Of a stretch of DNA of 46,065 nt, positions 19,095 to 26,539 are shown piece after piece. The notes beneath the pieces were generated by a model, which was not told the DNA's origin, did no database searches, and was given only the letters and a program-made list of their open reading frames with translations. The translations under genes were made by a program, and so were the position numbers. The DNA lies in NCBI GenBank assembly GCA_001304215.1, contig LJVB01000006.1:1-46065 (forward strand), written 5' to 3'. Position 1 is the stretch's first letter. Every line of letters starts with the position of its first letter. The stretch comes from Acidithiobacillales bacterium SM1_46. Its GTDB lineage: Bacteria; Pseudomonadota; Gammaproteobacteria; Acidiferrobacterales; Sulfurifustaceae.

Positions 19095-20005
19095 CAGTCG
19101 CGCAGGTCCCGGCCGGTGAGCTTGAGAAAAACGTCTTCGAGATTGGCTGGGCGATGAAGGAAGCTGATCGCTGCCTGGCCCTCGAGCTGTTTGATCGCCG
19201 CGCGGGCGTCGTGCGTGTAGTAGTAATAGGTGTCGGCGACTGCCTCGAAGCGGCCGTTGGGCAGGGGTGCGAGCGTCGCGCGTGCCTTGTCGGCCTCTCC
19301 CTGGAGCTCCAGCACCTCAGGCTCGACGTGTCGGCGTATAAGTGCGGCCGGGGTGCCACGCTCGAGAATGCGCCCGTCATCCATGACCACCAGTTCGTCG
19401 CAGAGTCGCTCGGCCTCCTCCATGTAGTGCGTCGTGAGCAGCAAAGTCTTCCCGGCGGCCCGCAGCGCCCGCAGCCGTCCCCAGATCATGTGCCGGGCCT
19501 GGGGATCAAGCCCGGTTGTAGGTTCGTCGAGCACCACCAGCTCCGGGTCGTTCACCAGCGCGCGGGCGATGATGAGGCGGCGCTTCATGCCGCCGGAGAG
19601 CGTATTGATACCCGCATCGGCGCGATCGGTTAGCCCGGCAAATTCGAGCAAGGCGGGAATGCGCTCCGCAAGGGTCTTGCCCCCGATGCCGAAGTAGCGG
19701 GCGTAGATACGCAGGTTTTCGACTACCGTGAAGTCGGGATCGAGATTGTCGGTTTGCGGCACGACGCCGGTCCGAGCCCGAATATCGCGGCCGTGCGTGC
19801 GGATTGGCAGACCGAAGACATCGAGCGCGCCATCGTCCATCGGCGATTGCCCGAGCAGCATGCGCAGGGTAGTGGTCTTGCCGGCGCCATTTGGCCCCAA
19901 TACGCCGAAACAGCATCGCGCCGGAATCTCGATATCGACGCCACGCACCACGATGCGCTCACCGTAGCGTTTGACCAGTCCGCGCGCCGTGATGATTGCA
20001 GTCAT
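19094..20005 (-). CDS. ABC transporter ATP-binding protein, NodI-like
   Basis: 303 aa; Walker A GPNGAGKTTTLRML, LSGGMKRRLIIARALVNDPELVVLDEPTTGLDPQARH. Confidence 0.92.
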   Translation of the reverse strand: MTAIITARGLVKRYGERIVVRGVDIEIPARCCFGVLGPNGAGKTTTLRMLLGQSPMDDGALDVFGLPIRTHGRDIRARTGVVPQTDNLDPDFTVVENLRIYARYFGIGGKTLAERIPALLEFAGLTDRADAGINTLSGGMKRRLIIARALVNDPELVVLDEPTTGLDPQARHMIWGRLRALRAAGKTLLLTTHYMEEAERLCDELVVMDDGRILERGTPAALIRRHVEPEVLELQGEADKARATLAPLPNGRFEAVADTYYYYTHDARAAIKQLEGQAAISFLHRPANLEDVFLKLTGRDLRD

Positions 20006-20082
20006 GCGCGCATGCTACCGGCTTGGGCCGGCGATAGGAATGCGTGGCGCGCCGGTTTGATGCGGCTACACTGGTTAGGTTC

Positions 20083-20799
20083 ATGCGCGCAATGACAAAT
20101 CCCTCCACCTTCGGCGCCGGCTTGCTATCGGCGATGTTGGTTGTCGCCCTGGCGGGTTGCGCCGCACCGGCCGGCCAGGATGCCGAAATGGTTTCGACCG
20201 TCGGTGGACGTAGCGCCGCGGCGGCACCGGCGCGTCCCGCGCCACCCGATCCGATGGCGCTCGGGAATGCCGACGCTCCGCTCATGATCGTGGAGTTTTC
20301 CGATTACCAGTGTCCCTACTGCCGGCGCTTTCACGCTGAAGTGCTGCCGGAGCTGCGACGCAACTATATCGACACCGGCAAGGTTCGGCTGGTCTTCAAG
20401 GACCTGCCGCTTCCTATGCACCGTGAGGCGCTGCCGGCCGCGGTGGCCGCGCGCTGCGCGGCGGCACAGGGCAAGTACTGGGAAATGAACGAGGCACTGT
20501 TTGCCAACCAGGCGGATCTCTCAGCCGACCTTTATCCACGCATCGCTAAGGCTCTGGGTCTCGATCTGAAAGGCTTCGAGGCCTGTCGCGCCGATCCGGC
20601 TACTGCGCAGACCGTAATGGGCGATGCCCGTGGGGCCCAACAATTCGGCCTCAGCTCGACTCCGAGTTTCCTGATCGGCCGGCGCGAAGGCGAACGCCTG
20701 CGCGTTGAGAGCGTCGGGCGCGGTTTTGCGGCCTACTCGGTATTCGCGCACGAACTGGACAAGCTGCTCGCCGCGACCGCCAAGGATGGCGGGAGTTAG
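20083..20799 (+). CDS. DsbA-family thioredoxin-fold lipoprotein
   Basis: Lipobox LAGC; MIVEFSDYQCPYCRRFHAEVLPELRRNYIDTGKVRLVFKDLPL; CPYC active site. Confidence 0.88.
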   Translation: MRAMTNPSTFGAGLLSAMLVVALAGCAAPAGQDAEMVSTVGGRSAAAAPARPAPPDPMALGNADAPLMIVEFSDYQCPYCRRFHAEVLPELRRNYIDTGKVRLVFKDLPLPMHREALPAAVAARCAAAQGKYWEMNEALFANQADLSADLYPRIAKALGLDLKGFEACRADPATAQTVMGDARGAQQFGLSSTPSFLIGRREGERLRVESVGRGFAAYSVFAHELDKLLAATAKDGGS

Positions 20800-20857
20800 G
20801 GCAACGCCGGCAGCCGTTGCCGCGCCCGATGCATCGGGCGCCAAGTGGTCGGTCACC

Positions 20858-22645
20858 TCAGCGCATCGCGGGATCGACGACGCGCTGGAACCACAATTCC
20901 AGCAACGCCAGGTGACGCAGCGTGCTGCCACCAATCGGTGTGAGCTTCTCGCCCTCCGGATTTGCCAGCAGCCGGTCCACCGTTGCCGGATTGAACAGGC
21001 AGCGCCGCCGGCAGGCATCGCTTGTTAAAAGCTCGCGCATGAAGGAAAGGAACGGTCCGCGGACGTACTTCAGAACGGGCACCGGGAAATAGCCCTTCGG
21101 TCGGTCGATAACGGCATCGGGTATCAGGCCGCGCGCAATGCGCTTCAAGGGGTACTTGCCCTCGTCGCGCAACTTCAATTCCGGCGGCATGGCGGCGGCA
21201 AGTTCAAGCAACTCGTGATCAAGAAACGGCACGCGCGCTTCGAGCCCCCACGCCATGGTCATGTTGTCCACGCGTTTCACCGGGTCATCGACGATCAGCG
21301 TGGTCATGTCGAGCCGCAGCATGCGATCGAGGAAGTTCGCGGCGCCCGGCTCGGCAAGCCGCTGCTCGATCAATCTGCTGGTGTGATCGTCTTCCTGCAA
21401 CGATCGGTCAAGCAGCGTGAGCAGCTCAGCGTGTGTGCGGTCGAAATAGTGGCGACGCAGGCGTTCCATGTCGGAGCCACTGTCGGCGTTCATCCGTGGG
21501 TACCAGTAGTAACCGCCAAACGCCTCATCCGCGCCCTGTCCTGACAGCACGACTTTAACTTCCTTCTTGACGCGCTCGGCGAGCAGGTAGAACGCCACCA
21601 CGTCCTGGCTGAACATCGGCTCGGACATGGCTGCGACGGCATCCGGCAGCGTGGCCAGGATCTCGCGATTGGGAATCGGGTAACGATGATGACGCGTGCC
21701 GAAGCGTGCCGCCACGATGTCAGAGTACTCAAACTCGTTGGCACGCTCCTCGGGCGTGTCTTCAAAGCCGATCGAGAAGGTCGGTACTTCGCGCGCGCCG
21801 ATCTGATCGAGCAGCCCAACCAGCAGACTGGAGTCGAGCCCTCCGGAGAGCAGCACGCCGACCGGCGTATCGGCAGTCTCGTACTGGCGCTGCACGGCGC
21901 GTTCGCAGGCTGCGCGCGTCGCCTCGATCCATTCGGCTTCGGTCGGTGTTGCCTGCAGACGCTCCGCGAGTAGCTGCCAGTAGCGGGTTTCCTGTTGGCT
22001 ACCGTCCGTTGAAATGCGGAGCGTAGTTGCAGGCGCGAGTTTGCGCACGCCACGCAGGATGGTGTGCGGCGCCATGACCACGCCGTGCAGGGTGAACTGC
22101 TGGTGCAGCGCGACCGGGTCAACACTGGTATCGATGTCCCCACCGGCAAGCAACGCCGGCAGCGTGGAGGCAAAACGGAAACGCTTGGCAGTGCGCGCGT
22201 AGTAGAGCGGCTTGACGCCGGTGCGGTCGCGCGCCAGAAACAGCCGACGCGCATTGCGATCCCAGATGGCAAAGGCGAACATGCCATTGAGATGTTCAAC
22301 GCAGCGATCGCCCCACGCGGCATAGGCCTTGAGGATGACCTCGGTGTCGCCGTGCGAGAAGAAGGAGTAGCCATGCCCGGCAAGTTCGGCGCGCAGCACA
22401 CGGTAATTGTAAATGGTGCCGTTGAAGACGATCGCGAGCCCAAGCGCCGCATCGACCATTGGTTGATGGGAGAAGGCGGACAGATCAATGACCGCGAGCC
22501 GGCGGTGTGCAAAGGCAAGCGGTCCGTCGCGGAATTGGCCGGCGTCGTCCGGACCACGGCGCGCCAGTGCAGCGGCCGTACGCGCCAGCGCCTGCTCGTC
22601 CGGGGGCGCATCGTCAAAGCGCAGTTCACCACAAATGCCGCACAT
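20858..22645 (-). CDS. Asparagine synthase family amidotransferase, probable N-acetylglutaminylglutamine amidotransferase type
   Basis: 595 aa; MCGICGELRFDDAPPDEQ (Ntn Cys2), VFNGTIYNYRVLRAELAGHGYSFFSHGDTEVILKAYAAWGDRCVEHLNGMFAFAIWD, GVLLSGGLDSSLLVGLL, DDPVKRVDNMTMAWGLEARVPFLDHELLELA. Confidence 0.85.
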   Translation of the reverse strand: MCGICGELRFDDAPPDEQALARTAAALARRGPDDAGQFRDGPLAFAHRRLAVIDLSAFSHQPMVDAALGLAIVFNGTIYNYRVLRAELAGHGYSFFSHGDTEVILKAYAAWGDRCVEHLNGMFAFAIWDRNARRLFLARDRTGVKPLYYARTAKRFRFASTLPALLAGGDIDTSVDPVALHQQFTLHGVVMAPHTILRGVRKLAPATTLRISTDGSQQETRYWQLLAERLQATPTEAEWIEATRAACERAVQRQYETADTPVGVLLSGGLDSSLLVGLLDQIGAREVPTFSIGFEDTPEERANEFEYSDIVAARFGTRHHRYPIPNREILATLPDAVAAMSEPMFSQDVVAFYLLAERVKKEVKVVLSGQGADEAFGGYYWYPRMNADSGSDMERLRRHYFDRTHAELLTLLDRSLQEDDHTSRLIEQRLAEPGAANFLDRMLRLDMTTLIVDDPVKRVDNMTMAWGLEARVPFLDHELLELAAAMPPELKLRDEGKYPLKRIARGLIPDAVIDRPKGYFPVPVLKYVRGPFLSFMRELLTSDACRRRCLFNPATVDRLLANPEGEKLTPIGGSTLRHLALLELWFQRVVDPAMR

Positions 22646-22728
22646 GCTGGAGGCGAATGGTCGTGCAAGGCGCGTCCACAGGCAAGCGCGGCGGCGCGGT
22701 GCTAAGATCGATCGCCGAGGACAACGCC

Positions 22729-23124
22729 ATGGCTACCGGACCGCGCAAACGCAGCGAGCTTGACGGCAAGAAACTTGATGCGCTCGTTGCCAAGGCCATC
22801 AAGGAGCGCGATACGCGGCTCGCCGGCTATCGCGAGCAGTCTCTGCGGCTGCATCCCTGGATCTGCGCCCGCTGCGGTCGCGAATTCACGCGCGAAAACC
22901 TTCACGAGCTCACCGTCCACCACAAGGATCACGATCACAACAACAACCCGCCGGACGGCAGCAACTGGGAAAATCTTTGCCTCTACTGCCACGACAACGA
23001 GCACCAGCGCTTCGCACACCTGGTGCGGGGTTATGACGTGAATCTCGGTGCGGAAAAGAAGGCCCCCGCGACGCACAGCCCGTTTGCCGGGTTGAAGGAC
23101 CTTATCAAGGACAGGAGCGGCTGA
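22729..23124 (+). CDS. yajD: HNH nuclease family protein YajD-like
   Basis: Start at ATG 22729; WICARCGREFTRENLHELTVHHKDHDHNNNPPDGSNWENLCLYCHDNEHQ. Confidence 0.88.
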   Translation: MATGPRKRSELDGKKLDALVAKAIKERDTRLAGYREQSLRLHPWICARCGREFTRENLHELTVHHKDHDHNNNPPDGSNWENLCLYCHDNEHQRFAHLVRGYDVNLGAEKKAPATHSPFAGLKDLIKDRSG

Positions 23125-23142
23125 CGCCGCCCCCAACCGGTA

Positions 23143-23469
23143 TTACACGCAGCCGGTCGGTTTGGGCAATCCGCCCCACTTGCAGATTAGCTTCATTGGA
23201 CCTTTCTGGAAGATCGCGTACAGATCATTGGTGCTGACGCCCATCGCCTTGGCGAACTTGCGGATCGGCGGCACCACTCCGTCGTTGTCATACATGGCGC
23301 GCGCCTCGTTGATGTAGTGCATGATCTGGTCGGTGATCTCCATCCCATCACGGCGTGCGAGCTCGCGCGCAATCTCCTCGTTCCAGTCGTCACGGTCGAC
23401 CAGAAACCCTTCGCCATCCACCTTTAGTTCCGTCATCGTCGTCATCGTTGCAGTGTCTCCCTTAAACAC
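23143..23469 (-). CDS. dsrC: DsrC/TusE family sulfur carrier protein (two-cysteine DsrC-like C-terminal arm)
   Basis: 108 aa; GFLVDRDDWNEEIARELARRDGMEITDQIMHYINEARAMYDNDGVVPPIRKFAKAMGVSTNDLYAIFQKGPMKLICKWGGLPKPTGCV; both the penultimate Cys and the Cys 11 residues upstream are present. Confidence 0.9.
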   Translation of the reverse strand: MFKGDTATMTTMTELKVDGEGFLVDRDDWNEEIARELARRDGMEITDQIMHYINEARAMYDNDGVVPPIRKFAKAMGVSTNDLYAIFQKGPMKLICKWGGLPKPTGCV

Positions 23470-23618
23470 TCGTCATCAGTTACTTCGCGTTGCGACCGGC
23501 GCACTGAAAAGCGCCAATCGAGAACGAGTCTAACAGCACTTCGCTTCCTGCCCGGATTTCCCCCAACCACACTGCGGGATTGCAAGGCCCCGCGGAACAA
23601 GTGGGTATCACGGTTCGC

Positions 23619-23632
23619 TTGATGGCGGTCAA
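23619..23632 (+). promoter_or_regulatory. Candidate FNR box (TTGAT-GGCG-GTCAA)
   Basis: Matches TTGAT-N4-ATCAA with one mismatch; 58 nt upstream of the cytochrome CDS at 23690. Confidence 0.6.
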
Positions 23633-23689
23633 GGCAGCTCAACGCCTGAAGTACCTAATGTCGCGGTTGTCCGAGACGGAGCGATAGCA

Positions 23690-24166
23690 ATGGGAAGATG
23701 GCATGTGATCTACGCAAGCGTGATTGGGGCGCTGGCGATCGCGTTAGTGGTGATGCTCTGGTTGTTCGTACTGACCGGCAAGACCACAGCGGTTCCGGGC
23801 GACACACGTCAGGCGATCGTGCTCGAGCCCGCGGAGCAGGCACTGATACGCACCGAAATGCGCAGGTTCCTTGCTGCGGTACAGGCGATTATCGCAGCTG
23901 CGCTCCACGATGACCCGGCCGCTATCGCGCAGGCTGCGCGCGCTCAGGGTATGGCGGCGGCGGGACAGGTGCCCGCCAGGCTCGCCGCCAAGCTCCCGAT
24001 CGGTTTCAAGCAGATTGGCCATGGCGTGCATCACGAGTTTGACCGCATTGCCATCGATGCCGAGGCCATAGGGGACGGCAAGCTGGCGCTCTCCCAGCTT
24101 GCCGAGACGCTTAATCGGTGCATTGCCTGCCATAGCGCCTACCAGTTGGCGCCGGCGGGATCCTAA
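23690..24166 (+). CDS. Membrane-anchored c-type cytochrome with C-terminal heme motif (cytochrome c'-like layout)
   Basis: 158 aa; N-terminal TM (VIYASVIGALAIALVVMLWLFVL), mostly helical, single C-terminal CIACH. Confidence 0.7.
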   Translation: MGRWHVIYASVIGALAIALVVMLWLFVLTGKTTAVPGDTRQAIVLEPAEQALIRTEMRRFLAAVQAIIAAALHDDPAAIAQAARAQGMAAAGQVPARLAAKLPIGFKQIGHGVHHEFDRIAIDAEAIGDGKLALSQLAETLNRCIACHSAYQLAPAGS

Positions 24167-24185
24167 GCAAGCGCGTCGGCTGACA

Positions 24186-24199
24186 TTGACGGAGATCAA
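24186..24199 (+). promoter_or_regulatory. Candidate FNR box (TTGAC-GGAG-ATCAA)
   Basis: Matches TTGAT-N4-ATCAA with one mismatch; about 80 nt upstream of the radical SAM CDS. Confidence 0.6.
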
Positions 24200-24280
24200 T
24201 TCGCCCGCCGGGCAAGACTTCTATCGTATCAGCCGGGTCCGCGGGTCGATGTCGAAGGTCGCTGGAGTGAAACTGCAACT

Positions 24281-24910
24281 GTGGCTGCCCAGGAAGCATC
24301 TGCGCTTGGCGAGCGTGTAGTTGGCTACACGCTGCGCGATAGTCGCTATCTGAACGTCACCAGCCGTTGCACGCTGCGCTGCACGTTCTGCCCGAAATTC
24401 AATGGCAGCTGGACGGTGCAAGATTTCGATCTGCGGTTGCGTTCCGACCCGAGCGCCGATGAATTGATCGAAGCCGCGGGTGACGTCCATGCCTGGCGCG
24501 AAATTGTCTTTTGTGGCCTGGGCGAACCGACGCTGCGCCTCTACACCGTGCTAGAGGTAGCGGCGCGGCTTCGCAAGCAGGGCGCGCCGCGGTTGCGACT
24601 CAACACGGACGGGCTTGCGAACCTCGTGTATGGACGGGATGTGACGCCCGATTTCGAGGGGAATATCGACGCCATCTCGGTCTCGCTCAATGCCCAGGAC
24701 GAGGAAACCTACAATCGTCTCTGCCGCCCAAGCCTGCCCGGCAGCTATCAGGCAATGCTCGATTTCATACGCCATGCGCGCGACTACGTGCCAGAGGTAG
24801 TGGTGACTGCGATCGATGGTCTGCCGGGTGTGGATATCGAGGCTTGTCGGGAAATCGCCGAGCGGCTCGGGGTGCGGTTCCGCCGGCGCGTGCTGGGCGT
24901 CGTCGGCTAG
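24281..24910 (+). CDS. Radical SAM protein (resembles the TatD-associated radical SAM family)
   Basis: 209 aa, GTG start; CTLRCTFC (Cx3Cx2C), IVFCGLGEPTLRL, LRLNTDGLANLVYGRDVTPDFEGNIDAISVSLNA. Confidence 0.82.
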   Translation: MAAQEASALGERVVGYTLRDSRYLNVTSRCTLRCTFCPKFNGSWTVQDFDLRLRSDPSADELIEAAGDVHAWREIVFCGLGEPTLRLYTVLEVAARLRKQGAPRLRLNTDGLANLVYGRDVTPDFEGNIDAISVSLNAQDEETYNRLCRPSLPGSYQAMLDFIRHARDYVPEVVVTAIDGLPGVDIEACREIAERLGVRFRRRVLGVVG

Positions 24911-25359
24911 CGCGGATTCGCGACTTGATCGAGGATGGAGCGTACGTCGCGCTCCCAGTGCTGGAACTGGCGCGTGAGCGCCGGGTCGCGGAAAAATGTG
25001 CCGAGCAGCGCCGGACTGTTAGTGAGCGCCAGGGTGGAATCGCCCTCCGCAAAGATCACGATCTTGAGCGGCAGGTACGGCAGCATCTCGGGATGCTGAG
25101 CGGTGAGGGCGCGCTGCTCCTCGATCCGTCCGAAGAACACGACTCGGTACTCCGCGGTCTTGAAGCCGCTCGAGGTGAGACCGATGTCAACGCGCTGCAC
25201 GCGCGCGACCTTGTAGCCGTGGTCCTGAATGGCCTGTTGCAGGTTCGCCATCGCTTCCGGAAAGGTCTGGGTGGTGCGCACCATGATGAGTTCATCGGCC
25301 CGGGCCGTTACGCCCAGTATCAGCAGTACCGCAAGTGAGCAGCTACGCAGTGCGTTCAT
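24907..25359 (-). CDS. DUF302 domain-containing exported protein
   Basis: 150 aa; signal peptide; TFPEAMANLQQAIQDHGYKVARVQRVDIGL...YRVVFFGRIEEQRALTAQHPEMLPYLPLKIVIFAEGDSTLALTNSPALLGTFF. Confidence 0.82.
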   Translation of the reverse strand: MNALRSCSLAVLLILGVTARADELIMVRTTQTFPEAMANLQQAIQDHGYKVARVQRVDIGLTSSGFKTAEYRVVFFGRIEEQRALTAQHPEMLPYLPLKIVIFAEGDSTLALTNSPALLGTFFRDPALTRQFQHWERDVRSILDQVANPR

Positions 25360-26408
25360 AGCGTTGCATCATCCAGCAGGCCGCTGTAGATCTTGAACAT
25401 CTGCTCGCACATCTCATTGAGCTCGGAATTGTTGAAGATCGCCGAGAGCCGCTTGGGATTGATGGACATCACCTGAACCTTGCCACCGTGTTCGCTGACG
25501 ACGATACGGCACGGCAGAAACAACCCTACGCGCGGATCGACCGCCAGTGCGCGATTGAGGAACTTGAAATCACAGGCATCGACGATGTATTGCTTGGGAT
25601 TTTCGCTGCCTTGCTCGACGAGGCCGGCCTCAAGTGGACCGGTACGCACGATACGCATGTTGGCGGCGCTGAAGGCTTGTTTCACGTTTTCCACAGTCTG
25701 TTGCAGGCTGTAGTTTGAGTCGCGCACGATGATCGGGGATTCCGTGACGATCACCGTGGCGCTGGCTGCTGGCGCGTGCTCGAAGCCGCGCACGAACGTG
25801 ACGATGTCGTCGATGTCGCGCTCGTGCAGTCCCTGCTTGAGAAAGGAGCTCATCGGCGTGCCTTCGCGCCCGCGCACCAGCGTTGCCTTGATTACGGCAT
25901 CGGAGGCGGCGGTGAGAAAGCCCGGGTTGTTAAGTGCCGGCGCGAGAATCGCAAGGTCGCGCGGGCGTGAAAAAGTCACACCGGTGCCGTGGCCGCCCTG
26001 ACCTTGGTCACCGTGGCAGGCCGCGCAGCGTTCGGCATAGAGTTTTGCACCGCGCGTCTTGTCGCCTTTGATGTGCCCGGTGGCGGGCGTCGGGGCAGGC
26101 TTTGCGGACCAGCTGCGGATGTGCGCGACGATTGCCTTGACCTCGGCATCCGAGAGTTGCCGGAATGCCGGCATGACGCGTCCCGGCCGGCCGTGGCGAA
26201 TGGTCCCGATGAGGTAGCGGTCATCCACCGTGGCAAGCAGATCCGGCTGTGCGAGCGGTACGCCGACGCCACCGGTTCCGGCACTGCCGTGGCAGGCGGC
26301 GCAGTGCTGGGCGTAGAGCCTCGCGCCATCGTGGGCTGCGTGGGCCAGCGGGGAAGATAGCCCGAGTATCACGACCCACAGCACAATGGGGGAACGAAGC
26401 ATGCGCAT
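25356..26408 (-). CDS. Diheme cytochrome c fused to C-terminal DUF302 domain
   Basis: Two CAACH motifs (QHCAACHGSAGTGG; ERCAACHGDQGQGG) then DUF302-like TVENVKQAFSAANMRIVRTGPLEAGL...YIVDACDFKFLNRALAVDPRVGLFLPCRIVVSEHGGKVQVMSINP. N-terminal start uncertain among several Met codons. Confidence 0.85.
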   Translation of the reverse strand: MRMLRSPIVLWVVILGLSSPLAHAAHDGARLYAQHCAACHGSAGTGGVGVPLAQPDLLATVDDRYLIGTIRHGRPGRVMPAFRQLSDAEVKAIVAHIRSWSAKPAPTPATGHIKGDKTRGAKLYAERCAACHGDQGQGGHGTGVTFSRPRDLAILAPALNNPGFLTAASDAVIKATLVRGREGTPMSSFLKQGLHERDIDDIVTFVRGFEHAPAASATVIVTESPIIVRDSNYSLQQTVENVKQAFSAANMRIVRTGPLEAGLVEQGSENPKQYIVDACDFKFLNRALAVDPRVGLFLPCRIVVSEHGGKVQVMSINPKRLSAIFNNSELNEMCEQMFKIYSGLLDDATL

Positions 26409-26465
26409 CATGATAGAGTGAATTGCCTGGAACCCCAACCATCAACGATGGGGCTGTCGCGCGCA

Positions 26466-26479
26466 TTGACCAGTATCAA
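26466..26479. promoter_or_regulatory. Candidate FNR box (TTGAC-CAGT-ATCAA)
   Basis: Near-perfect FNR palindrome in the divergent intergenic region, about 60 nt from the start codons of both hemN (+) and the cytochrome-DUF302 gene (-). Confidence 0.72.
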
Positions 26480-26539
26480 TTTTATATTTGTCTTGGGCAG
26501 CGAGCGCGTTAGCGCCAACCTGTCTGAATGGCACCTGAC

